From JACKIC01 sp964392305 (GTDB taxonomy: Bacteria; Planctomycetota; UBA1135; UBA2386), in the NCBI GenBank assembly GCA_964392305.1, contig CAYMPV010000015.1, forward strand, positions 1 to 64,000: DNA of 64,000 nt, written 5' to 3'. Shown here one piece after another: positions 1 to 8,118 of this stretch (its first letter is position 1; every line of letters begins with the position of its first letter). Under the pieces are notes generated by a model, which was not told where the DNA came from, ran no database searches, and worked only from the letters and a program-made list of their open reading frames with translations. The translations under genes were made by a program, and so were the position numbers.

Positions 1-144
1 GCCGTGGCTGGGGCGGAACGGTAGCAGCGGGGCGGTGCGTTTGCCGGCGGCGCGGACTTTGGGTTTGGCTGTCGCTTCGCCAGCCGTTGCTACGCCATCC
101 GGGCTCTTGGCAGCCCGGGCGTCGCGCTTGGATGTCTTCGCCAT
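1..144 (-). CDS. Partial gene, Lys/Arg/Ala-rich N-terminus (runs off window)
   Basis: An ATG on the minus strand at 144 opens a frame that stays open for 48 codons to the window edge, so only the N-terminus is visible. It begins MAKTSKRDARAAKSP and continues rich in Lys, Arg, Ala and Thr, then turns to a Leu-Leu-Pro-Phe stretch. Such basic low-complexity starts precede many unrelated domains, so no function can be given. It lies downstream of the efflux operon on the same strand, with 323 bases between them. It could also be a chance frame, since GC-rich DNA has few stops. Confidence 0.45.
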   Translation of the reverse strand, partial: MAKTSKRDARAAKSPDGVATAGEATAKPKVRAAGKRTAPLLPFRPSHG

Positions 145-467
145 GTTGATTGCGCACATATACAACAGAGCGACTTTGATGTCCATCGAGATCTCGGAGT
201 TCCAAGCTCTCGCCGAGCCTGGCCCCCTTCGCACCGTTGCCCCTTCTGCGTCACCCGCTCAGCGGCGCTTGCTCGCAGGGCGTGACCGCCTGCAAACCCG
301 ACGTAGTGCTCAGTGTTGGATCCAGGCCCCACATCGGGCTGGTATCCGGGTGCCATGAAGGCGCGCCCCAACCAATCTCCACCCGAGGCCGGGGCCGCGG
401 TGGCGACCGCACTCGCTGCGATCCGATGACGTCGAAGACGCAGCGGTCACGCGTGGACGTTTCGCCT
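145..467. other. Gene-free stretch
   Basis: I see no convincing coding frame, RNA gene or repeat here. Open frames exist on both strands but their translations are Arg-rich shadows without domain character. A weak imperfect inverted repeat (CGCTGCG at 414-420 against CGCAGCG at 439-445) could help end transcripts of the minus-strand operon that stops at 468. The part near 145-250 would be expected to hold the promoter of the partial minus-strand gene, but I cannot point to boxes. Confidence 0.4.
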
Positions 468-1010
468 TCACTGCGGCCAGCGCAGGCCATCGGGCAGCGA
501 CGGCCGCGCGACCTTGAACACGCCTTCGGCGTTGAGCGTGAAGTTGCCGTGCTCGTCCTTGGTGAGCTGACCTGTGACCTTGACCTCGTCGAGCAGGCGC
601 AGGTCGGGCAGCGCCGGCGTCGCCAGCGGTTTGCCGTCGGCGTTGCGCAGTTCGACGAGTAGGGCGTTGGCGGCGATCTTGTCCTTGTCGCAGCAGTAGT
701 CCCAAGGCGTCTTGCAGTTGTCCTCCTTGTTGACTTCGCCGCAGTAAGGCAGCGATGTGTCCATGATCGAGAAGACTGCCATGTCCTTGACGGTAAGGAA
801 GATCCGACCGTGCACGGTGACGCGGTCCTGAGGACCGTCCTGCTTGGCGTTGACCACCGAGACCGCGGCGCCGGGATCGCTGCTGAGCATCCTCGCGACG
901 ACGTCGGGTGAGGCCTTGGGCGGCGTGATGGTCGCGGTGCCGGTGGTGCCGCCGCACGCGGTCAACAACAGGACGAGAGGGGAGAGGAACAGGGACTTGC
1001 TGCGGGTCAT
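468..1010 (-). CDS. Small lipoprotein with PWDYCC cysteine motif
   Basis: This is a 180-residue lipoprotein: a hydrophobic signal ends in the lipobox LLTAC, so the mature protein should be lipid-anchored. The mature part carries a four-Cys cluster, YCGEV then NC-x-TPWDYCC, and otherwise looks all-beta, with alternating hydrophobic strands as in an OB-like fold. The start codon overlaps the stop of the upstream FtsX gene by 4 bases, so it is the last gene of the efflux operon and probably serves it as a periplasmic accessory. The Cys cluster could bind metal or form disulfides. I recognise no named family. Confidence 0.85.
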   Translation of the reverse strand: MTRSKSLFLSPLVLLLTACGGTTGTATITPPKASPDVVARMLSSDPGAAVSVVNAKQDGPQDRVTVHGRIFLTVKDMAVFSIMDTSLPYCGEVNKEDNCKTPWDYCCDKDKIAANALLVELRNADGKPLATPALPDLRLLDEVKVTGQLTKDEHGNFTLNAEGVFKVARPSLPDGLRWPQ

Positions 1011-2146
1011 GCTTTGCCTCCGATGGCATCAGGAAGGGGAATACGAACGGCGCGCACGGCCGGCACGATGCCGCCCAGCACGCCAGAAGCCAGCGCCGCG
1101 GCCAGACCGATGGCGCGGCTGACCAGGTCCGGTTGCAGCCGCAGCGCACCCATGGGGTAGCGCAGCGACACGTCGCCGATCGCCAGCGCCAGCAGCACGC
1201 CGAGGCCGCCGCCGACGAACGCCAGCAGCGCCGACTCCTCGACCAGGGCGACAGCGACGGCGACGGGCGAATGGCCGAGCGCGCGCAGCGTGCCCAGTTC
1301 GCGGGTGCGGGCGAGCACCGCGGCGAACATCGTGTTGGCGCAGGCGAACGCGCCGGCGACGACGGCGAGCAGCGCCATCCAACGCGCCAGCGCCGCGATC
1401 GGCGTGAGGCTGCTGGCGAGCGCGCGCAGCAGTTCCTGTTCACTGACGACCGAGATCTCGAGGTCGAGGCGGCGCGCCGCGAACAGCTGGGCCTCGGCCA
1501 GGGCCGCGGTCGTCTGCAGCCGCGCGACGACGCACGAGACGTCCTCGCGTTTGGTGCTCAGCATCACGTCGTCGAGGCGACCCCAGATCTCGGCTTCGTA
1601 GGTCGTGCCGGGCGCGGCGAAGTGGCCGACGATGGTGAAGTCGCGGTGCTCGAGGCGCATCGTCGCGCCGATCGCGAGCTCGGCGGGGGACAGGTCCATG
1701 CGGGCGCCGACCAGCGCTCCGACCATGATCTCGAACGGCGCCCGCGGTTCGCGACCCTGCACCATCTGCACCGGCGTGTGCACCAGGTAGGCCGCCGGGG
1801 TCACGCCGCGCACCAGACCGACGCGGTTGCCGTTGCGGGTGGCGATGTGCAGCTCGATCGATGCCGCGCGTTGTCCGGCCACGCTGACCACTCCGGGCAT
1901 CGACGCGGCGGCGACCTCGGCGTGACCGCGTGTGATCACCGAACGCACCAGGTCGACTTCGGCCGAGACGCCGAGCACCACGGCGACGTCGTCGCGCGCC
2001 GTGCCGGTGGCGGCTGTCGACAGGCCGCTGGCGAAGGTGTGCATCGCGATCACGAGCATCGTGGTGATGGCGATGCCGAGCGCGGTCACCGCGGTGCGGG
2101 TGCCGCGGCGCAGGATGTTGCGGAGGATGTAGTGGAACGGCAGCAT
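1007..2146 (-). CDS. FtsX-family ABC transporter permease (second)
   Basis: The 379-residue protein has the MacB/LolC-type permease layout. There is one N-terminal transmembrane helix (about residues 20-42), a large periplasmic domain, then three C-terminal helices (about 255-375) holding the conserved R-x-R-E-L-G-T-LRALG segment of FtsX domains. It starts 4 bases after the stop of the other permease gene and overlaps the lipoprotein gene by 4 bases. With that second permease it probably forms a heterodimer driven by the ATPase encoded upstream. This family does not move substrate through the membrane itself but powers periplasmic extrusion through TolC-like partners. The substrate is unknown. 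Confidence 0.92.
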   Translation of the reverse strand: MLPFHYILRNILRRGTRTAVTALGIAITTMLVIAMHTFASGLSTAATGTARDDVAVVLGVSAEVDLVRSVITRGHAEVAAASMPGVVSVAGQRAASIELHIATRNGNRVGLVRGVTPAAYLVHTPVQMVQGREPRAPFEIMVGALVGARMDLSPAELAIGATMRLEHRDFTIVGHFAAPGTTYEAEIWGRLDDVMLSTKREDVSCVVARLQTTAALAEAQLFAARRLDLEISVVSEQELLRALASSLTPIAALARWMALLAVVAGAFACANTMFAAVLARTRELGTLRALGHSPVAVAVALVEESALLAFVGGGLGVLLALAIGDVSLRYPMGALRLQPDLVSRAIGLAAALASGVLGGIVPAVRAVRIPLPDAIGGKA

Positions 2147-2150
2147 CGGC

Positions 2151-3293
2151 TCACTCCGCCTTGACGCCGAGGTGCAACGGCCTGCGCGCCACCGCGATCG
2201 CCGGCGGCAGCGACGCCAACGCGCCGGTCAGCAGCGCCGCCGCCATCGAGGTCGCGGCGGTGTTCAGCGTCGGCACGAGGTCGATGCCGTAACCTTCGAC
2301 GCCGAGCGTCACCGGGTGCACCAGCAGGATCACCACGACCAGCAGCGTGCCGATCGCGCCACCCAGAAGGCCCAGGCCGATGCCTTCGCTCGCGACCAGC
2401 GCCACCAGCTTGCCCTTGGTCATGCCGATCGTCTCGAGCACGCCCATCTCCGCGGCGCGCGACTCGGCGCTGATGAACACGGTGTTGGCGAGCACCAGCG
2501 CGACCACCAGCACCGCCAGATAGCCGAGCCAGCGCGCGAACTCGACCAGTTCGGTGATCTCGCCGATCGCCGCGGCCACGAACGCGTGCATGCTCTTGGT
2601 GTCGGTGCGTGACTCGTCGGTTCGAAAGTGCAGGTCGATCGCTTCGGCGACCTCGGTCTCGTCCGCACCCGGCCGCATCTTGACCAGGAACTGCGTCGCC
2701 GCACCCTGTCGGTCGCGCGCCAGCGCCAGCTGGTCGAGGTGCACGAAGGCGAGGTTGGCGACGCCCGCCGTGTTGCTGTCGACGATGCCCGAGACCTCGA
2801 CGTCGACCTCGCCCAGCCGCACCCGCTGGCCGACGGCGAGGCCGCGTCGCGCGGCGAGGCGTTCGCCGACCAGCGCGCCGTCGCCCTTCTGCTTCCAGGC
2901 CCCGATCGAACCGGACGACACGCGCAGGTCGTAGAGCTTGTCGAGCGCCTCGGGCGTCACGCCGTGCAGCGTCACCAGGTCGAGGTTGGAGCGGCACGAG
3001 TTGATGAACACGAGCGTCGGCAGCACGTCCTCGACGCCGTCGATCTTGCGCAGATCGCGTTCGTAGCGCAGCGGCAGGTCCGAGGTCAGCGGGCAGAAGC
3101 GGCTGTCCTGGAACACCACCAGCACGGGTTGCCTGGCCTTCTCGGCGAGGCCGGCGACGCCGCCGTCGACGGTGCGCACGAACGCGAACAGGGTCATCGC
3201 CAGCGCCGCGCCGAGCAGCGTCAGCAACGAGCGCATGCGCGCCCGGCTGGTGGTGCGCAGCACGTAGGGCAGGAATGCGAAGAGCTCACGCAT
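2151..3293 (-). CDS. FtsX-family ABC transporter permease (first)
   Basis: The 380-residue FtsX-like permease has an N-terminal helix around residues 18-40, a periplasmic MacB-like core of about 210 residues, and three C-terminal helices with the family segment ESRAAEMGVLETIGMTKG. The gene overlaps the ATPase gene by 8 bases and is followed 4 bases later by a paralogous permease. The two permeases differ clearly in sequence, which points to a heterodimer like LolC/LolE rather than the MacB homodimer. The ATPase is a separate protein here, also as in Lol systems, but the adaptor and TolC-like genes argue for efflux. Confidence 0.92.
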   Translation of the reverse strand: MRELFAFLPYVLRTTSRARMRSLLTLLGAALAMTLFAFVRTVDGGVAGLAEKARQPVLVVFQDSRFCPLTSDLPLRYERDLRKIDGVEDVLPTLVFINSCRSNLDLVTLHGVTPEALDKLYDLRVSSGSIGAWKQKGDGALVGERLAARRGLAVGQRVRLGEVDVEVSGIVDSNTAGVANLAFVHLDQLALARDRQGAATQFLVKMRPGADETEVAEAIDLHFRTDESRTDTKSMHAFVAAAIGEITELVEFARWLGYLAVLVVALVLANTVFISAESRAAEMGVLETIGMTKGKLVALVASEGIGLGLLGGAIGTLLVVVILLVHPVTLGVEGYGIDLVPTLNTAATSMAAALLTGALASLPPAIAVARRPLHLGVKAE

Positions 3294-3972
3294 GGCTGAC
3301 CTCGTCGACGATCTGGCCCTTGTCGAGGTGCACGACGCGATCGGCGACCGTGGCCGCCTGCGGGTCGTGCGTGACCATCACCAGCGTCTTGCCGAACTCG
3401 TCGACGAGGCGCCGCAGCAGTTCGAGCGTCATCGTCGCGGCGGTGCGGTCGAGGTTGCCGGTCGGTTCGTCGGCGAACACCACCAGCGGATCGGCGACGA
3501 TCGCGCGCGCGATCGCGACCCGCTGCTGCTGGCCGCCGGACAGTTGCCGCGGCAGGTGGTGCATGCGGTCGGTGAGATCGACCGCGGCCAGCGCCGTGCC
3601 GATCTTGCGTTCGCGTTCGTCGCGCGACAGCCGCAGCAGCAGCAACGGCACCTCGACGTTCTCGTAGGCCGTCAGCACCGGGATCAGGTTGTATTGCTGG
3701 AACACGTAGCCGACGGCGCGCGTGCGCCACCTGGCCAGATGGCTCGGGCTCATCGCCGAGACCAATTCGCCGCCGACCTTGACGGTGCCCTCGGTCGGCC
3801 GGTCGATGCCGGCGAGCAGATGCAGCAGCGTGGTCTTGCCGCTGCCCGACGGGCCCATCAGGCAGACGAATTCCCCCTGCTCGATGTCGAAGTCGAGGTG
3901 CGAGATCGGCGTCACCGCCTCGGAGGTGGAGCGGAACGTCTTGGTGACGCCGCGCAGTTCGATCAGGCTCAT
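3286..3972 (-). CDS. ABC transporter ATPase, MacB/LolD type
   Basis: The 228-residue ATP-binding subunit is full length for the LolD/MacB subgroup. Visible motifs are Walker A GPSGSGKT (residues 40-47), the Q-loop at FQQYNLIP (91-98), the signature LSGGQQQR (144-151), Walker B VVFADEP (164-170) and the H-loop in VMVTHDP. It hydrolyses ATP to drive the two FtsX permeases. The start codon overlaps the adaptor gene stop by 4 bases and its 3' end overlaps the first permease by 8, so translation is tightly coupled. The assignment is secure; the substrate is not visible. Confidence 0.96.
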   Translation of the reverse strand: MSLIELRGVTKTFRSTSEAVTPISHLDFDIEQGEFVCLMGPSGSGKTTLLHLLAGIDRPTEGTVKVGGELVSAMSPSHLARWRTRAVGYVFQQYNLIPVLTAYENVEVPLLLLRLSRDERERKIGTALAAVDLTDRMHHLPRQLSGGQQQRVAIARAIVADPLVVFADEPTGNLDRTAATMTLELLRRLVDEFGKTLVMVTHDPQAATVADRVVHLDKGQIVDEVSHA

Positions 3973-5432
3973 TGTTGTTCCTCGATGCGTTCGCCGTCGC
4001 GCACGGGCGCGAGCACGACGTGTTGCGCGACGGACAGTTCGCCCCTGACGAGCGCGTCGCCGTCGCTCTCGCCGACGACCTGCACGGTGATCGCGCGTGC
4101 GACGTGCGCGACGGGGTCGAAGACGAACACCTTGTCACCGGCCACCGCGGCGCGCGGCACGCGGAACGTCGCGGGGCCGGTGCTCTGTTCGCCGGCGGTG
4201 GCCAGGAAGTTGGCGCGCACCAGGGTCTCGGGCCGCAGCAGCGGCGGCGCGTCGAGCAGTTCGACCTTCACCTGCAGGGTGTTCTTGAGCAGATCGGACT
4301 CGTGCTGCAGGCGCTGCACCACGCCGCGCACCACGGCGGTGCCGAGGGCTTCGCAGCGGATCTGCACCTGCTGGCCGGCGTGGATCGCCGCGACCGAAGC
4401 GAGCGGCACGTCGATGCGCGCGCGCAGGTGGGCAGGGTCGTAGATCGCGACGATCGGTTCGGCGCCGGGGCCCGTGATCATCCCGGGCGCGGCGTCGAGG
4501 CGCATCACCACGCCGCTGGCGGGCGCGAGCACCGTGGTCCAATGCAGTTCTCGTGCGGCGACCTGGACGTCGGTGTCGGCCGACGCTGCGGCGGCGCGCG
4601 CGCGTTCCAGCTTGTGTTCTTCGATCGACACCCCCAGGCGCAGGTCGACGGGGCCGTCGCGCAACTCGGTCGCCAACGCGACGCGTTCGTGCGCGGCGGC
4701 GAGTTCCTGTTCGGCGGCGTTGAGCTCGCCGACCGCGGCGGTGTGTGCGGCTTCGGCGGCGGCGACGGCGGCATGCGCGCGTTCGCGGGCCACCTCGTTG
4801 CTGGTGCCGGCCGCGGCGAGGCGGTCCTGCGCGGTGGCCGTCGCTGTCGCCTCCCGCACCATCGCGGCGGCCTTGGGCACGGCGCTGGTCGCCGCCGCGA
4901 CCTTGCCGGTCAGCTGGTGCAGCATCGTCTGCGCCTCGACCAGCCGCAGCCGGGCTTCGGCGTTCTGCAGCAGACGTTCTCGGGCCAGGTGCAGTTCGGT
5001 CTCGGCCACCGCCACGGCGCGTTGCTGCTCGAGTTGCGCGGCCAGGGCGCGATCGTGCGCGGCCAGCAGTTCGGCGCTGGCCAGGCGCGCGATCACGGTC
5101 TTGCCCTGTTCGACCACGGCGCCTTCGAGCACTTCGATGCTCTCGATGCGGCCGGCTACCAGTGGCCGCACCCACACCGGGAACGGGTCCGCTTCGACCC
5201 AGCCGACGGCCTCGGCGGCGATCGTCGACGCCGACGTGGCGGTGGTGCCGGCGCGAACCGGCGCCATCGGCACGTGGCGAGTCGGCATCAGCAGGGGCCA
5301 TACGAACGACAGGATCACGGCGAGCGCGAGCACGGCGAATGCGCCGGTCAGGAGGCGCGGCGCGAGCGGACGGCGCGGTGCCGTCGGTGTCTTCTCGCTC
5401 ATGCGCAGCGCGGAGAGGTCGACCTTGCTCAT
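3969..5432 (-). CDS. Periplasmic adaptor (HlyD/MFP family)
   Basis: The 487-residue membrane-fusion protein has a short cytoplasmic N-terminus, one transmembrane helix (about residues 27-48), a first half-lipoyl strand set (PLVAGRIESIEVLEGAVVE), a long Ala/Glu/Arg-rich helical hairpin (about 115-290), the second half-lipoyl segment (VLAPASGVVMRLDA), then beta-barrel and membrane-proximal domains. The hairpin is long, consistent with reaching a TolC-type channel. It links the ABC permeases to the outer-membrane protein encoded just upstream, whose stop it overlaps by 4 bases. Confidence 0.93.
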   Translation of the reverse strand: MSKVDLSALRMSEKTPTAPRRPLAPRLLTGAFAVLALAVILSFVWPLLMPTRHVPMAPVRAGTTATSASTIAAEAVGWVEADPFPVWVRPLVAGRIESIEVLEGAVVEQGKTVIARLASAELLAAHDRALAAQLEQQRAVAVAETELHLARERLLQNAEARLRLVEAQTMLHQLTGKVAAATSAVPKAAAMVREATATATAQDRLAAAGTSNEVARERAHAAVAAAEAAHTAAVGELNAAEQELAAAHERVALATELRDGPVDLRLGVSIEEHKLERARAAAASADTDVQVAARELHWTTVLAPASGVVMRLDAAPGMITGPGAEPIVAIYDPAHLRARIDVPLASVAAIHAGQQVQIRCEALGTAVVRGVVQRLQHESDLLKNTLQVKVELLDAPPLLRPETLVRANFLATAGEQSTGPATFRVPRAAVAGDKVFVFDPVAHVARAITVQVVGESDGDALVRGELSVAQHVVLAPVRDGERIEEQQ

Positions 5433-6643
5433 GGCTGTTCCTCCGCGGTGATCGCTGGCCAGCCGTGGGCGACTGCGGCACGCACCTCGGCGCGGGCGGC
5501 GGCGACGCTCGCTTGCCGCAGCATGCGGGTGTCGTCGATGGCCATGACGGCGGCTTCGGCCAGCGCGCCGAACGCATCGACCTCGACCTCGACCGCGACC
5601 AGCGCGGCCTGCAGCGCGGCGGCGCTGGCGCGCTGACGGGTGGCGGTGGCCGAATGCATCGCTGCGGCCGCGGTGTGGTTGCTGTCGGCCGAGGTGGCTT
5701 CGGCGAGCACCTGCAGGACCGCGCCGAGCAGGTCCTCGCGCGCCGCCTGGCGCCGTTCGCGCGCACTCGCCGCCATGCCGTGCTGCAGCAGCGGCACCCG
5801 CAACACCGCCATCGCCTCGAGTGGGCCGCCGGTCAGCGGGAACTCCGGGCCGATCATCAGCGACGGATACTGGTCGGCGACCGCCTGCCGGAATTCGGCG
5901 TCGGCGACCTGCCAGCGTGAGGTCGCCAGCGTGAGGTCGGGGCGTTGTAGCAGCGCGTCGTCACCGGCCGCGAACGTGCGCCACGGCTGCCGTTCGTGCA
6001 CGAGTTGCAGGGTCGCGGTGTTGGGCAGGCCGAGCAGGGCGCGCAACCGCGCGAGGTTGCCGGTGCGTTCGCTGACGAGCGCGGCGTCCTCGGCGAGCGC
6101 CGCCTGCTGGCTGGCGGCGAGGCTGGCCGTCGCCACCGGCGCGGCCAGTCCCGCGGCGCGGTAGTCGTCGGCGCGCACGTCGATCGAGGGCGTGCTCAGC
6201 GGGGCCAGCGCGGCGTCGACGGCGAACGCTTCGGCGACCTCACCGAGCACGCGCCACCGTTCGTTGACGAGCGCGACCGCGGCCTGGGCGGCGAGGGCGT
6301 CGTCGCGCCCGATGGCGCCGCCGCGCGGACCCAGGCCCAGCACCGCGATCGGATCGAGCATCACGCCCAGCATCTCGGTGCCGCTGCGCCACTCGCTCTG
6401 CAGGGTCAACGGCTGGATCACGGCGCCGGCCGCGCGTGCCCGCGACGCCGCGGCGAGCAGGGCAGGGTTGTGTTCGATGGCCGTGGCGAAGGCGCGCTCG
6501 AGCGTGAACGTGCCGCCGGCGCGCAGGCTCGCTTCGTGCGCGATCAGCGCGACGTCGGCGTGGTCTTCGACGTAGACCGTGCAGCTGGCGAGCGTGAGCA
6601 GGGGCAGCGGCAGCAGTGAGAACAGGCAGTTGCGGGACACCAT
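5429..6643 (-). CDS. TolC-like outer-membrane efflux lipoprotein
   Basis: The 404-residue protein begins with a signal ending in the lipobox TLASC, so it should be lipid-anchored like OprM or CusC. The rest is mostly long Ala-rich amphipathic helices with the duplicated outer-membrane efflux protein pattern (segments near PDLTLATSRWQVADAEFRQAVADQYPS). It is shorter than E. coli TolC. It is the first gene of the overlapping block that runs down to 468 and supplies the outer-membrane exit for the ABC pump. The start was chosen for the signal peptide. Confidence 0.88.
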   Translation of the reverse strand: MVSRNCLFSLLPLPLLTLASCTVYVEDHADVALIAHEASLRAGGTFTLERAFATAIEHNPALLAAASRARAAGAVIQPLTLQSEWRSGTEMLGVMLDPIAVLGLGPRGGAIGRDDALAAQAAVALVNERWRVLGEVAEAFAVDAALAPLSTPSIDVRADDYRAAGLAAPVATASLAASQQAALAEDAALVSERTGNLARLRALLGLPNTATLQLVHERQPWRTFAAGDDALLQRPDLTLATSRWQVADAEFRQAVADQYPSLMIGPEFPLTGGPLEAMAVLRVPLLQHGMAASARERRQAAREDLLGAVLQVLAEATSADSNHTAAAAMHSATATRQRASAAALQAALVAVEVEVDAFGALAEAAVMAIDDTRMLRQASVAAARAEVRAAVAHGWPAITAEEQP

Positions 6644-6764
6644 CGGAGGAGCGCAGCGGGTGGCTGCGATGCGGGCCAGGAGGAGGCCGATGGGTCGGTC
6701 GCGAGCCCACCGGTCGACACGGCCGGAGGCTCGAAACGAGCTTCCGGGCCACGCCGACGGCGGA

Positions 6765-7322
6765 TCAGATCAGCAGCAGCGTCGTGCGCCGCAGCGCGAG
6801 GTGCGGGTCGGGGCGCGGTGGACCCGTGGCGAACGGCGGTAACCAGGTGTCCGTGATCGACGGCAGGTGAGTTGCCGGCGGTACGAACGTCGCCACCATC
6901 GGCAGGTGCAGGTCGAGGTCGAACGCCTTCGGCAACGGACCCGTCGGCACGCTCACGTCCACCGCCACGCAGCAGTCGGCGCCGCAACCTGCAGCACCGA
7001 TCGAATCGCCATCGCGCGGATCGACGACCGCGCGCGCGGATCGCCCGGTGACGTGCCCCTTCTTCGCGCAATGACACGAACCGGCGGCGCAGCAGCTCTG
7101 CGCCGGCGACGTCGATGCGACGGAGTCGCGCGTCGCGGGCCGGCAGCAGGACGGGACCGTTCCCGATTCCTGGCTCGCCGCTGCTTCGCCAGTCGCCAGC
7201 ATGCCGCGGCAATGCGTCACCGCGCGTTGCGCCGCGAACCCCGCCACCATCAGCACCATCAACCCCATCGCCAAGGCGATGCGGTGCAGGTTCTCGTGGT
7301 AAACGCGGCGCAACATCAGCAA
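6765..7322 (-). CDS. Cys-rich exported or membrane-anchored protein
   Basis: The 185-residue protein has an N-terminal hydrophobic helix (about residues 14-32) and then ten cysteines in pairs: SCC, SCC, SCHC, GC and DCC, several near His and Lys. The C-terminal third is Pro-rich and lacks Cys. The arrangement looks like a periplasmic thiol-rich metal binder or a disulfide-knotted protein, but I recognise no family. The gene lies 121 bases upstream of the TolC-like gene on the same strand and could share its promoter, which suggests a metal or thiol stress theme for the pump. That link is inference. Confidence 0.7.
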   Translation of the reverse strand: MLMLRRVYHENLHRIALAMGLMVLMVAGFAAQRAVTHCRGMLATGEAAASQESGTVPSCCRPATRDSVASTSPAQSCCAAGSCHCAKKGHVTGRSARAVVDPRDGDSIGAAGCGADCCVAVDVSVPTGPLPKAFDLDLHLPMVATFVPPATHLPSITDTWLPPFATGPPRPDPHLALRRTTLLLI

Positions 7323-7375
7323 CTCGATCGGATCGCGGGCGCCAGAGACTGGACCAGTTCGCCTCCCCTGTCAAG

Positions 7376-7407
7376 TTGCATACGGTACCGCGTACAAACG
7401 ACAACCC
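7376..7407 (+). repeat. 32-base dispersed repeat, copy 1
   Basis: This copy reads GTTGCATACGG, then TACCGCGTACAAACG, then ACAACC. It differs from the consensus (GTTGCGTACGG, TACCGGGTACAAAC, S, ACAACC) at two positions. It is a single copy lying between the divergent Cys-rich gene and the ECF sigma factor gene, about 65 bases before the sigma factor start. The centre (GTACGGTACCGGGTAC in the consensus) is nearly palindromic. Confidence 0.85.
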
Positions 7408-7471
7408 GCCGCCCCGGGTCCCGGACTCGCCGTCGTCCGGGGGTGATGCCCTGTTACCATCGCCCGCGCCC

Positions 7472-8041
7472 ATGGCCGAACCCGCCGAGCCGATGATCAC
7501 GCAGCTGCTCGCGCGCATGCGCGACGGTGACGCGGTGGCGGCGGAGCAACTGATGCCGGTGCTGTACGCCCACTTGCACGAACGGGCGGCCTCGCTGATG
7601 CGGCGCGAGTCGCGTGAAGTGACGATGCAGCCGACGATGCTGGTGCACGAGGCCTGGCTGCGCCTGCAGCAGAGCCCGGGCGGTGGCTGGGATGATCGGG
7701 GGCACTTCCTGCGCCTCGCCGGGCGGGTGATGCGCAACGTGCTGGTCGACAACGCGCGGCGCCGGCGGCGCACGGTCGGGGGCGACGACGCCGAGTCGCT
7801 GGCGATCGCGATCGGTCCGGCCGCCGACGATCGCGCCGACGTCCTCGACCTGCAGGCGGCGCTCGAACGCCTCGCGATGCGCGACCCGGAGTTGGAACAG
7901 ATCGTCGAGATGCGCTTCTTCGCCGGGCTGACGCTGCAGGAGACGGCGGCGGCCATCGGCAAGTCGACGACCTCCGTGCACCGGGCGTGGGAACTGGCCC
8001 GCGCGTTCCTGTTGCGTGAGCTGCGCGGCGCCGGCGACTGA
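7472..8041 (+). CDS. ECF sigma factor, TIGR02999 type
   Basis: The 189-residue protein is an extracytoplasmic-function sigma factor. Region 2 is recognisable by TMQPTMLVHEAWLRL and the RVMRNVLVDNARRRRR segment. Region 4 shows LTLQETAAAIGKSTTSVHRAWELARAFL, the helix-turn-helix that reads the -35 box. This subgroup is common in Planctomycetota and often sits beside Ser/Thr kinases; a kinase gene closes this run at 19554. No anti-sigma gene is adjacent. The ATG at 7472 is preferred over upstream in-frame codons, which translate into Pro/Arg-rich sequence across the repeat. It probably directs transcription of its own downstream genes (inference). Confidence 0.93.
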   Translation: MAEPAEPMITQLLARMRDGDAVAAEQLMPVLYAHLHERAASLMRRESREVTMQPTMLVHEAWLRLQQSPGGGWDDRGHFLRLAGRVMRNVLVDNARRRRRTVGGDDAESLAIAIGPAADDRADVLDLQAALERLAMRDPELEQIVEMRFFAGLTLQETAAAIGKSTTSVHRAWELARAFLLRELRGAGD

Positions 8042-8118
8042 ACAAAAGAACGGAACTGCGGAAAACGCGATCGGGTCGGCACGCCTGGCGGGCGAACCCC
8101 AACAGGAGACCCAATCGC

